A DNA stretch of 14,385 nt from Planctomycetaceae bacterium (GCA_031261125.1 JAISJZ010000419.1:1-14385); one strand, 5' to 3'; counted from the stretch's first letter, positions 7,366 through 14,385 are shown. Made by a program: numbers and translations. The notes: generated by a model not told the origin, from the sequence alone.

Positions 7366-7394
7366 AATATACCTTATAACGCCGCTTTCGGCAA
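7366..7394 (-). promoter_or_regulatory. Candidate promoter for the ilvN operon
   Basis: On the minus strand TTGCCG (7394-7389) and TATATT (7371-7366) are 17 bp apart, matching consensus at 4/6 and 5/6. The predicted start near 7359 gives a leader of about 29 nt before ATG 7330. That leader is too short for a classical branched-chain attenuator peptide. Confidence 0.45.
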
Positions 7395-7446
7395 GGGAAC
7401 CGGACGGAGAAAAATTGCTCTTTTCCCGTTCTGAAAAATTTGGTAT

Positions 7447-7475
7447 TGTCCGGTATGTTCTGCGCATACCGGACA
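7447..7475 (+). promoter_or_regulatory. Perfect 11-bp hairpin over the start codon, followed by a T-rich tract
   Basis: TGTCCGGTATG (7447-7457) and CATACCGGACA (7465-7475) are exact reverse complements around a 7-nt loop. The following bases up to about 7496 are mostly T, giving an intrinsic-terminator-like shape. The ATG at 7455-7457 is the last codon of the left arm, so the start codon would be paired. It may act as an attenuator, a translation-blocking structure or a DNA operator. Confidence 0.5.
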
Positions 7476-10400
7476 TTATTTTTGTTATATTTTATTGCTC
7501 TGACTGTTTCCGCCGGGGCAGCGGAAAATGTTTGGCAAACACTGTACGCCGAAAAACGGGCAGCCGTTTCAACAGGACAAGTTCCGTCGCTGACACTGCC
7601 GCCGGAATCGTGCCTCATTCTCGGTGCGGACATTGCCGAATGTCCGCTCGTTATTGAAGACCTGAACATTGCGCTGAACGTCAAATCCTCTTCCGCCGGT
7701 GTTGCCCTCGGTGTTCTCGTTGTTTTGCCGAACGTAAAGGACCCCGCAACGGGACAGCCGCTGATGTATCTTGTTGCCGGTTCCAAGTACAGCGGTTCCG
7801 GGCAGTGGGAAACCCTCGGTTTTTTCGACAAAGACGGCAAAAACGAATTGAAAAAACGGGTTGAGCAACTGGCAACTTTACTCCGGGCGGAACACATTCA
7901 AAAATCATACAGCATCAGCGGTTCTGCCGCAGGTGTCGCCGGTAATTGGGACTTGAACGGTAAATATATCGCAAAAGTTGTTTTGTACTGCGAATCCCTA
8001 TCGAACCAAACGGAACAACGGATGCTTGAAGTTGCCGCTGTGAACATTTCCGGCATCGCAAAATCCGGCGGAACAAGTTCCGCTGCTGACACTGTTTCCT
8101 CTATTCTTAATCTTACCGGATTTCAATTAACAGCAAGCGTTAAAACAACGTTTATGCCGGGACAATTCAACGAAGGAACCACCGGTTACACCGAATGGAG
8201 AATGGAAAACGGTGAACGGTTTCAACGAACCCGTTTAATACAGGATAACCCTTCTGTGCTGCCGGCTGCCGGCTACCAACTGCCGACGAATTCCTCTCCT
8301 GCTTCGTTAATGCAAATCAAACTGACCGGCAGCGTGCTGTCGGTTGACGATATACCGATTGGGGCGAGAGTGATTGAGTACAACAACGAACCGCTGGCGA
8401 TGCTGCGGAAGTTGGAATTCAATGCCGTTTGGGTGAAAGGAACCGCTTCGGCGCAACTGCTGCAAGAGGCGCGCGATGCCGGCGTTTGGCTGATATGCAC
8501 GCCGCCGAGTCCCGCCGAATTACAAAGAGCAACGAAATACGACAAGTCCGTGTCGGAACTTGTCCCGGCGGATAGCACAAGCACCCTCGTTAACAATTAC
8601 GACAACGTGCTGGCTTGGAATCTCGGCGATGAATGTTCGCAGGCAGACCACGCCGTTTTTGCCCAATGGGCTGCCGTGTTGAAAAATGCCGACCGCATCC
8701 GCCGCCGACCGGTTATCTGTACCGCCCGAAGCGGCGTGTATGATTACAGCCGAATCGCCGATATTCTGATGATGCGGCGCGAACCGATGCTCTCGTCTCT
8801 GGAAATGGCTCAACTGCGGACGTGGCAAACGGCATATCAAACGTTAGCCCGGCCGGATACAACGTTCTGGTGCAACATTCAAACACAAGCATCGGAAAAA
8901 TTGCAGAATCAATGGGCGATGTTTGAAGGCAATCCGCCGTACATCTGCCCGTTTTCCTACGAACAAATCAAGTTGCAGGTGTATAGTGCGCTTGCTTCCG
9001 GTGTTCACGGTTTTGTGTTTTCGTCGAATACGCCGCTGACGAATAACGACCCGGAAACAGAATTCCGGCGTACAGCGTTAGAATTGATAAACTGGGAATT
9101 GCAGATGATTGAAGAATGGTTTGCCGGAGGACGGACTTCGGCAGAGTTGGCGAAGTCGAACCGCAAACCGATGAGCAGTGCCGTGATTCAATCCGGTTTT
9201 TCCCGATTGCTTGTTCCGCTTTGGAATGAAACGCAAAGTCAATCTGCCCTCGGTCCTGCCGTCGCGGGCAATTTACAATATACGATTGCCGGTATTCCCG
9301 AAACGTACAACGCTTATCATTTGGTTCCCGGTCGGCTGTATCCGCTGGATGCCCGGCGGGTTGCCGGCGGAATGAAAATCGAACTGCCGGAGGCGAATCT
9401 GAACTCGCTGATTTTTTTTGGCGAAACGGATGCGGTGTATGCGAAAGTCGGACAACGGGCGAAGATGCTCGGACCGCGGGCATCCTATCTGGCGTGTCAT
9501 TTGGCGGAGTTGGAACTTGCCGCAACGGAACAGGTTCTCTCGGCACTGAAACAAGCGAAAGAAGCCGGTACGATGCCGGTTCATCCGAAAGACAACTTGC
9601 CGCTTATTTCGGTGCCGGAAACGGAAACGCAGTTGAAATCCACGAAAGATGCGATTACCTTTGCGAAGGAATTGACACAACGTCATCCGCCGGACTATGC
9701 CCGGTCTTATCTGCAAGCGGAGACGGCGACCCGCGGTCTTCGGCTCATCGCACGGAATATGATTCAGGAGGCGGTGCGGAATGATTTGAATCCGTGTATG
9801 ACCCCGGTGTCGGTATCGTTTTTTACGCTGCCGCTGTACATCATTGCTCAACAGCGGACAGGCGGGGCGAAACTGGAACCGGTGAACCGGTTAAACGGCG
9901 GCGATATGGAAAACATCGCTTTGATGAACCAAGCGGGCTGGGAAACGGTGTCGCACAAAGTCGATGGTGTCGCTCCGCCTCTGCGGAACACAGTACCGGC
10001 AGCAAGCCGAACTGCCGGAAAAAACGGTTTGCAGTTGATTGTTTCGCCGTTGAATCCTGCCGAAAAACCGTTGACGCTTGAAACGGTGCCGGTTTGGCTT
10101 ACTACGCCGCCGATTCCGGTGCGAATGGGCGAAATGCTCTGCGTCAACGGCTGGGTACGGATTCCGCAGACATTGGAATCAACCGTTGACGGACTGATGA
10201 TTTTTGATTCGCTCGGCGGCGAACCGTTGGCACTGCGGTTCACGGGAACAAAGGGTGAATGGCGGGAATTCGCGTTTTACCGGATTGTACCGGCAGACAG
10301 CAATTATTATATTTTCTTCGGTTTGAACGGATTCGGTGAAGCACAGATTGACGATGTACGTGTTTGTGCGGTTCAATTTGCCGAGCCGAAAGAGCCGTCT

Positions 10401-10499
10401 TCTATGAAGGCGGCACCGGAACAGCAGAATCCGTCGATGATGCAGCGGTTAAATCCGTTCCAGTATCTTCCGCCGCTGCCGAGGTGGAACAATCCGTGA
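7455..10499 (+). CDS. Large secreted protein of unknown function, with a possible glycoside-hydrolase-like TIM barrel and C-terminal jelly-roll
   Basis: A 1014-residue protein I cannot assign to a named family. It has a signal peptide (MFCAYR, hydrophobic 8-18, cleavage near AGAA at 20-23). Residues about 25-190 look beta-rich (LNIALNVKSSSAGVALGVLVVLP). Residues about 300-560 read as an alternating beta/alpha barrel: LEFNAVWVKG, GVWLICTPP, VLAWNLGDE (385-393), RPVICTARSG and GVHGFVFSSNTPL. The N-L-G-D-E motif with Glu393 is placed like the acid/base of clan GH-A glycoside hydrolases, but the late strand FVFSSN has no obvious nucleophile Glu, so activity is doubtful. A helical segment (about 680-770) and a beta-sandwich ending in GEAQIDDVRV, as in CBM-like jelly-rolls, close the protein, followed by a Pro-rich tail. 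Starts at TTG 7440 or ATG 7455 are in frame; ATG gives the cleaner signal peptide. Probably periplasmic or extracellular. Confidence 0.84.
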   Translation: MFCAYRTLFLLYFIALTVSAGAAENVWQTLYAEKRAAVSTGQVPSLTLPPESCLILGADIAECPLVIEDLNIALNVKSSSAGVALGVLVVLPNVKDPATGQPLMYLVAGSKYSGSGQWETLGFFDKDGKNELKKRVEQLATLLRAEHIQKSYSISGSAAGVAGNWDLNGKYIAKVVLYCESLSNQTEQRMLEVAAVNISGIAKSGGTSSAADTVSSILNLTGFQLTASVKTTFMPGQFNEGTTGYTEWRMENGERFQRTRLIQDNPSVLPAAGYQLPTNSSPASLMQIKLTGSVLSVDDIPIGARVIEYNNEPLAMLRKLEFNAVWVKGTASAQLLQEARDAGVWLICTPPSPAELQRATKYDKSVSELVPADSTSTLVNNYDNVLAWNLGDECSQADHAVFAQWAAVLKNADRIRRRPVICTARSGVYDYSRIADILMMRREPMLSSLEMAQLRTWQTAYQTLARPDTTFWCNIQTQASEKLQNQWAMFEGNPPYICPFSYEQIKLQVYSALASGVHGFVFSSNTPLTNNDPETEFRRTALELINWELQMIEEWFAGGRTSAELAKSNRKPMSSAVIQSGFSRLLVPLWNETQSQSALGPAVAGNLQYTIAGIPETYNAYHLVPGRLYPLDARRVAGGMKIELPEANLNSLIFFGETDAVYAKVGQRAKMLGPRASYLACHLAELELAATEQVLSALKQAKEAGTMPVHPKDNLPLISVPETETQLKSTKDAITFAKELTQRHPPDYARSYLQAETATRGLRLIARNMIQEAVRNDLNPCMTPVSVSFFTLPLYIIAQQRTGGAKLEPVNRLNGGDMENIALMNQAGWETVSHKVDGVAPPLRNTVPAASRTAGKNGLQLIVSPLNPAEKPLTLETVPVWLTTPPIPVRMGEMLCVNGWVRIPQTLESTVDGLMIFDSLGGEPLALRFTGTKGEWREFAFYRIVPADSNYYIFFGLNGFGEAQIDDVRVCAVQFAEPKEPSSMKAAPEQQNPSMMQRLNPFQYLPPLPRWNNP
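8193..8220 (+). repeat. Four tandem heptanucleotides inside the secreted-protein gene
   Basis: The bases read as GAATGGA, GAATGGA, AAACGGT, GAACGGT. They encode EWRMENGER-like residues. The same heptad style recurs at 13345-13414. Confidence 0.55.
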
Positions 10500-10509
10500 A
10501 AAACAGGGC

Positions 10510-10538
10510 TTGACACGGTTCTTTCCATTTGGGATAAT
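10510..10538 (+). promoter_or_regulatory. Sigma70-type promoter for gspG and the U32 gene
   Basis: TTGACA (10510-10515) and GATAAT (10533-10538) are 17 bp apart, matching consensus at 6/6 and 5/6. The predicted start near 10545 lies about 28 nt before ATG 10573. It also rules out in-frame starts at TTG 10510 and ATG 10537, which sit within the promoter. Confidence 0.65.
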
Positions 10539-10572
10539 GAGGTTGAACTGTATCCTCCAACCGCAAATAACG

Positions 10573-11784
10573 ATGTACCGCAATACGCTTTTTACGAAAC
10601 GTTCCGGTTTTACCCTGATGGAATTACTGCTCGTAATGGTAATTCTTATCGCCTTGTTCGCAATGGTGATGCCGGCGTTGATGAATTCGCAGAAAAATGC
10701 CAGAATTAAAGAGGCAACCATCCGCATTAAAAATTTCGAGGGAGCGTTGGAAACATACGCCACCGAAAACCGGGGTTATCCGACCACGGAACAAGGACTC
10801 GATGCCCTGATTTTCCTGCCGGACAACTACGGACAAATGCAGCCCGGTCAGATGCAGCCGGGCGGAATGAATCCGATGATACAGCCGGGGGACGGCGGAA
10901 TGGGAACCGGAACCGGTGCGTTTGGAGCCGGCGAAGCAACCGCAGTGGGACCGGAGTTGCTCAACAACGGCGGCGGTTTCAGCGGAGGCGGCGGAATGGG
11001 CGGAGCAGGCGGCACGGCAATGCCAATGCAGCCGAATATAGGCGGTGGTGGCGGTATGGGTATGACCGACCCGTCGATAGGAATGGGTATAGGAGGCGGT
11101 ATGGGTATGACCGACCCGTCGGTAGGAACGGGTATAGGCGGTACGGGAATGGGAACAACCGGTACGCTGGGCGGTTGGACACAGCCGTTGTCGAATCCGC
11201 AACTTTACACGCAGAAGCGGCAGCGACCGGTAAAATATCTGGACGCAAACGAGATACCTAGCGACCCGTGGGGACAGCCGTACCGGTATGACAATAGTAT
11301 GCAGTACGGCGGCGTTAATCAAACGGGAACGGCACAGCCGGCGATTTGGTCGGCAGGTCCCGACAAGCAGGACGGTAATGATGACGACATTCGTAACTGG
11401 GACCCGGTTGTGGCGCAAAACCTGATTGCACAAAGACAGCAGCAGGTTCAGCAGCAAGGATACGGAGGGATGACTAACCCGCAGACCGGTATGACCGAGA
11501 ACCTGATGGACCCGACAAATCCGATGGGAACACCTACGGGGATGCCGAATCCGATGGGAACGCCTACGGGAATGCCGAATCCGATGGGAACGCCTACGGG
11601 AATGCCGAATCCGATGGGAACGCCTACGGGAATGCCGAATCCGATGGGAACGCCTACGGGGATGCCGAATCCGATGGGAACGCCTACGGGAATGCCGAAT
11701 CCGATGGGAACGCCTACGGGGATGCCGAATCCGATGGGAACGCCTACGGGGATGCCGCCGTCGCCGATGGGACCGGGAACGTAA
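10573..11784 (+). CDS. gspG: Type II secretion major pseudopilin GspG, variant with Gly/Met-rich insertion and repeat tail
   Basis: A 403-residue protein; GspG is usually about 140-150. The prepilin signal is MYRNTLFTKRSG followed by FTLMELLLVMVIL, with cleavage after Gly12 and the conserved Glu at +5 (Glu17). The GspG core continues with IKNFEGALETYATENRGYPTTEQGLDALI (52-80), is interrupted by about 120 residues rich in Gly, Met, Pro and Gln (84-205), and resumes at KYLDANEIPSDPWGQPYRYD (221-240). The conserved acidic, calcium-binding-like end is GPDKQDGNDDDIRNWDP (262-278). A Gln-rich stretch (283-295) and eight NPMGTPTGMP repeats (316-395) follow. GspG normally polymerises into the periplasmic pseudopilus after processing by prepilin peptidase. 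No other gsp genes are in the window. It has its own promoter, and the U32 gene starts 4 bp after its stop. Confidence 0.9.
   Translation: MYRNTLFTKRSGFTLMELLLVMVILIALFAMVMPALMNSQKNARIKEATIRIKNFEGALETYATENRGYPTTEQGLDALIFLPDNYGQMQPGQMQPGGMNPMIQPGDGGMGTGTGAFGAGEATAVGPELLNNGGGFSGGGGMGGAGGTAMPMQPNIGGGGGMGMTDPSIGMGIGGGMGMTDPSVGTGIGGTGMGTTGTLGGWTQPLSNPQLYTQKRQRPVKYLDANEIPSDPWGQPYRYDNSMQYGGVNQTGTAQPAIWSAGPDKQDGNDDDIRNWDPVVAQNLIAQRQQQVQQQGYGGMTNPQTGMTENLMDPTNPMGTPTGMPNPMGTPTGMPNPMGTPTGMPNPMGTPTGMPNPMGTPTGMPNPMGTPTGMPNPMGTPTGMPNPMGTPTGMPPSPMGPGT
11050..11139 (+). repeat. Two 45-bp tandem repeats in the gspG insertion
   Basis: Residues 160-174 and 175-189 are near-identical 15-residue units sharing GGMGMTDPS and differing at two positions (I/V and M/T). 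They appear to be a local duplication within the Gly/Met-rich insertion. Confidence 0.7.
11518..11757 (+). repeat. Eight tandem copies of a 30-bp unit encoding NPMGTPTGMP
   Basis: Eight head-to-tail 30-bp units with no gaps encode identical decapeptides. DNA differences occur at only two third-codon positions: the first Thr codon (ACA in unit 1, ACG in the others) and the Gly codon before the last Met (GGG in units 1, 5, 7 and 8; GGA in 2, 3, 4 and 6). All are synonymous. The unit length preserves the frame whatever the copy number. Confidence 0.97.
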
Positions 11785-11788
11785 TTCA

Positions 11789-14155
11789 ATGCAGCAAAAG
11801 CCCGAACTCCTTGCTCCTGCCGGCTCGCTTGAATGTCTGCACGCCGCCGTTGAAAACGGTGCCGATGCCGTCTATTTCGGTATTGCCGGTGAGAAATTCA
11901 ATGCCCGGACACGGGCGGCAAACATTCCGCTTGACCAAGCCGGCGAAGTAATGTTTCAACTGCACCGCCGCGGAATGAAGGGCTATGTTGCTCTCAATAC
12001 GCTGGTTTTCGATGACGAACTGCCGGAAGTTGCTGTTCTTATTACGGAAATTGCCAAAGCCAATGCCGACGCAATTATTGTTCAGGACTTCGGCGTTGCC
12101 CGGCTGGCACAACAGGTCTGTCCCGATTTGCCGCTGCACGCTTCAACGCAGATGAGCATTACTTCGCTGAAAGGGATTGAAACGGCACAAACGCTCGGCA
12201 TCAAACGGGTTGTTCTGCCGCGGGAACTTTCGATTGAACAAATCGAATCGCTGCGGAAAAATACCGAAGTTGAATTGGAGTGTTTCGTTCACGGTTCGCT
12301 GTGTATTAGTTTTTCCGGTCAATGTTATGCCAGTTTGGGACTCGGCGGACGCAGTGCGAACCGTGGCTGCTGCGCCCAGCCGTGCCGGCTGGCGTACCGA
12401 ATTGAGAACCTGAAAGAAAATTCTTCCTTGCCCGTTCTCAATTCTCAATTATTAAGTCCGACCGACTTATGCGCATTGCCGCTGCTGCCGCAACTCATTG
12501 CTGCCGGTGTTCATTCTTTGAAAATCGAAGGTCGGCTTAAACCGCCGGAATACGTTGCCGAAACAACCCGAATTTATAGGGAAGCAATAGATAATGAACA
12601 ACGGGGGACGAAAGATACGGGACGAGCGGAAGACGCAATGCAGCGTTTGGAGTTGACGTTTTCCCGCGGTTTTTCGACCGGCTGGCTTGAAGGTGTCAAT
12701 CCGAAACGGTTGGTGCCGGGCAACATCACCGACCACCGCGGAACGCTCGTCGGCAAAGTGATTGAAGTCCGCCGTGATGCTGTTGTTGCAGAATTGACCA
12801 CTCCCGTCAAACGCGGTGACGGTGTGCTTTTAGCGGCGGAACTTGTTCCGTCTCCGCAAGGCGGACGGGTCTATGAAATCTTTCAGGGCGGACAGTCCGT
12901 TCAAGAAGCGGAAATTAAGCGCAATTCTGCGAAAGTTGTTTTGACGTTTGCGAATAATTCGATTAACGCCGATAGTGTGAAACTCGGTGGTGCTGTCTGC
13001 AAGACCAGCGACCCGCAGTTGGAGAAGGAAATTCGTCAGAAGTTAGAATCGAAGACAACGCAGCGGCGGGTGCCGTTGACAATTTCTGTCAGAGCAATAA
13101 CCGGACAAAAGTTGTCCGTTGACGTTCAAACACCGTTCGGGGTATCGGTGCATCTTGAAAGTGAAATGCCGCTGGAACAAGCCCGGAAACATTCGTTGAC
13201 GGCGGATGTTCTGCGGGAACAATTCGACCGATTGGGCGAAACGGTTTATTCGCTCGGAACGTTGAATGCCGTGATTGAAAGCAGTCCGATGGTGCCGTTA
13301 AGCGTCTTGGGAACGCTGCGCCGGGAAATGATTGAACGAATCGGGAATGAAGAACGGAGAATAGAGAATGGACAGCGGGAAAATTACGAATTACGAATGG
13401 CAAATTACGAAGCGGATGAAATAGACAGCGTTCCGAACAACGGTCATTCTCCGTTTGTTCATTGGCTTATCCGTAATCCGCAGACGTTTCATAATACCGA
13501 AGAGTTGGAAAAGGTATTCGCGGTGAGTAAATCTGTTTACGTTGAACTGCACGATTTTTCGGAATACCGCGATGCGAAAGAACGTTTAGAAACTGCTTCA
13601 ACGGCGTGCGAGTTTGTGATTGTTTTGCCTCGAATTATCAAGCCGGGTGAAAACCGGGTTTTGAAGCGGTTAGCGAATTTGGAACCCGATGCCGTTGTTG
13701 TCCGTAATTTAGAAGAGTTAGCGTTTTTTCGGGAGCGGAAGATTCCGATGATTGCGGACTTTTCGTTGAATGCCGTGAACCGGTTAGCGTTTGAGCAACT
13801 TCTCGATTGGGGTGTGATTCGTATTACTCCCGGCTGGGACTATTCCGTTTCATTTAACCCTGGCAGCAAAACGGGATTCCCGGAGCAATATCTGGAACAT
13901 ATCGTCAAAGGACGGATGCCGCTGTTCACGATGGAACATTGCTTATGGAAAGCGGCTCTGCCGTTTAACCACGCTGCTTGTCAGCGGGAGTGTATGACGC
14001 ATCCGTTGAAAATCGTTGACCGTAAGGGTGCGGTGCATACGGTTCGGTCGGATATGTTTTGCCGCAGCATCGTCGAACGGTCGGAACCGGTGCTGATAGA
14101 CCCGGTGCCGCCGCATTGGCAGCACATCAGGGTCGAGCGGGACGGATGCCAGTAA
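11789..14155 (+). CDS. U32 family peptidase with DUF3656-like region (RlhA/YdcP-type, probable RNA hydroxylation factor)
   Basis: A 788-residue protein. The N-terminal U32 domain opens with PELLAPAGSLECLHAAVENG (5-24) and carries the family signature around CFVHGSLCISFSGQC (165-179) and RGCCAQPCR (192-200). Cys172, Cys179, Cys194 or Cys195, and Cys199 are candidates for the Fe-S cluster known in this family. LLSPTDLCALP and HSLKIEGRLK complete the signature. Residues about 300-510 match the arrangement of the DUF3656 extension, and the C-terminal region has a second Cys-rich part (MEHCLW, ACQREC, MFCRSI). E. coli RlhA (about 650 residues), with this architecture, hydroxylates C2501 of 23S rRNA; TrhP is the tRNA counterpart. 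The rRNA role here is inferred. Extra length includes a heptad-repeat segment near 519-542. ATG 11789 lies 4 bp after the gspG stop, so it is probably cotranscribed. Confidence 0.92.
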   Translation: MQQKPELLAPAGSLECLHAAVENGADAVYFGIAGEKFNARTRAANIPLDQAGEVMFQLHRRGMKGYVALNTLVFDDELPEVAVLITEIAKANADAIIVQDFGVARLAQQVCPDLPLHASTQMSITSLKGIETAQTLGIKRVVLPRELSIEQIESLRKNTEVELECFVHGSLCISFSGQCYASLGLGGRSANRGCCAQPCRLAYRIENLKENSSLPVLNSQLLSPTDLCALPLLPQLIAAGVHSLKIEGRLKPPEYVAETTRIYREAIDNEQRGTKDTGRAEDAMQRLELTFSRGFSTGWLEGVNPKRLVPGNITDHRGTLVGKVIEVRRDAVVAELTTPVKRGDGVLLAAELVPSPQGGRVYEIFQGGQSVQEAEIKRNSAKVVLTFANNSINADSVKLGGAVCKTSDPQLEKEIRQKLESKTTQRRVPLTISVRAITGQKLSVDVQTPFGVSVHLESEMPLEQARKHSLTADVLREQFDRLGETVYSLGTLNAVIESSPMVPLSVLGTLRREMIERIGNEERRIENGQRENYELRMANYEADEIDSVPNNGHSPFVHWLIRNPQTFHNTEELEKVFAVSKSVYVELHDFSEYRDAKERLETASTACEFVIVLPRIIKPGENRVLKRLANLEPDAVVVRNLEELAFFRERKIPMIADFSLNAVNRLAFEQLLDWGVIRITPGWDYSVSFNPGSKTGFPEQYLEHIVKGRMPLFTMEHCLWKAALPFNHAACQRECMTHPLKIVDRKGAVHTVRSDMFCRSIVERSEPVLIDPVPPHWQHIRVERDGCQ
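12400..12454. repeat. Inverted repeat and heptad repeat inside the U32 gene
   Basis: AATTGAGAAC (12400-12409) is the exact reverse complement of GTTCTCAATT (12434-12443), with a 24-bp spacer. The right arm continues as heptads GTTCTCA, ATTCTCA, ATTATTA (12434-12454). It encodes a poorly conserved-looking stretch between the Cys cluster and LLSPTDLC. Confidence 0.5.
13345..13414 (+). repeat. Degenerate heptanucleotide repeat tract inside the U32 gene
   Basis: Ten consecutive 7-mers share a GAAnnnA/CGAATTA pattern: GAATGAA, GAACGGA, GAATAGA, GAATGGA, CAGCGGG, AAAATTA, CGAATTA, CGAATGG, CAAATTA, CGAAGCG. The tract encodes a hydrophilic stretch rich in Glu, Asn and Arg (about residues 519-542) that looks like an insertion between two domains. 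Confidence 0.55.
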
Positions 14156-14385
14156 GGATAAGGCACAACTTGTCAGAGCCGACCGGATATTTATCAGTAC
14201 TGCAACGGCACGAAAGATTCTGCCGCCAAAGGGGTGCATAAAAATTTCCCCCCCCTATTGACAACCAATAGTATCTACACAAATTTTGAGTGTATATTAT
14301 TTGTATTTAGACAAATTACAAAGTTTAAGTAAAACAAATTTTCAAGATGAGTTGCTATTGGCTTACTTTTCAAAACAGTTCCAGT
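14156..14385. other. Non-coding right edge, switching to AT-rich sequence
   Basis: No supported gene is present. Bases 14156-14247 resemble the rest of the window in composition. A run of eight C (14248-14255) is followed by AT-rich DNA to the end. This holds TTGACA (14258-14263, no good -10 at 16-18 bp), the inverted repeat CTATTG/CAATAG (14255-14260 and 14266-14271), and three ACAAATT copies (14279, 14311, 14334). I see no intrinsic terminator for the U32 gene. It may be a promoter or leader region for something beyond the window. Confidence 0.5.

Noticed and set aside
7331..7897. In-frame upstream extension of ilvN giving a 346-residue protein
   Set aside because: The added part is antisense to the signal peptide and N-terminus of the 7455 gene, is Ser/Arg/Pro-rich without family resemblance, and IlvN proteins start at the MRHVISALVQ segment.
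8968..9851. Two overlapping 192-codon minus-strand ORFs
   Set aside because: Both lie wholly inside the secreted-protein gene, overlap each other and have Arg/Pro-rich shadow composition.
10624..11457. 277-codon minus-strand ORF
   Set aside because: Antisense to gspG, rich in Arg/His/Tyr with no domain; long only because the repetitive sense sequence excludes stops.
11448..11789. Minus-strand ORF with repeated GIPVGVPIGF
   Set aside because: It is the antisense reading of the gspG decapeptide repeats; the sense frame has the pseudopilin signature and a promoter.
14059..14241. 60-codon plus-strand ORF over the end of the U32 gene
   Set aside because: It overlaps the conserved C-terminus of the U32 protein in another frame and has no start-site support.
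14248..14255. Run of eight C as a phase-variation tract
   Set aside because: It lies in non-coding DNA with no gene or clear promoter spacing for it to switch; it is also error-prone in sequencing.

Overview
The window reads as a chromosomal segment of a moderately GC-rich bacterium (about half G+C by eye), most likely a planctomycete. No rRNA or other phylogenetic marker is present, so this is inference. It rests on the company of genes: a membrane-anchored prenyltransferase/squalene-cyclase-fold protein with a proline-rich N-terminus, very large secreted proteins of unknown role, a lone GspG pseudopilin with low-complexity extensions, a long U32 peptidase with a DUF3656-type tail, and a general lack of clear Shine-Dalgarno sequences.

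Layout. Positions 1-320 hold the 3' end of an open frame entering from the left, which runs into a tRNA-Leu(CAG) gene on the minus strand. Two divergent sigma70-type promoters share one -35 element at 352-358 and drive the tRNA leftward and a short-chain dehydrogenase (431-1192) rightward. The dehydrogenase converges on hflX (1225-2559, minus). A 211-bp intergenic region with operator-like repeats and a possible leader ORF precedes the prenyltransferase-fold membrane protein (2771-4474, plus). That gene converges on a minus-strand pair, ilvN (7330 to 6857) and a TPR plus solute-binding-protein fusion (6857 to 4515), coupled by a TAATG junction. A 125-bp divergent region separates ilvN from a 1014-residue secreted protein (7455-10499) whose start codon lies inside a strong hairpin. 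A good promoter at 10510-10538 then drives gspG (10573-11784) and, 4 bp further on, a U32-family protein (11789-14155). The last 230 bp are non-coding and become strongly AT-rich from about 14256.

The genes do not form one pathway. HflX and the U32 protein both belong to ribosome/rRNA maintenance families and ilvN to branched-chain amino acid synthesis. Three products are exported or membrane-bound, and GspG belongs to the secretion pseudopilus. No complete new multi-gene defence or biosynthetic system is visible. The most unusual features are the GspG variant with a Gly/Met-rich insertion and eight identical NPMGTPTGMP repeats, the start-codon hairpin at 7447-7475, heptanucleotide repeats inside two coding regions, the shared -35 divergent promoter, and the unexplained AT-rich right edge.
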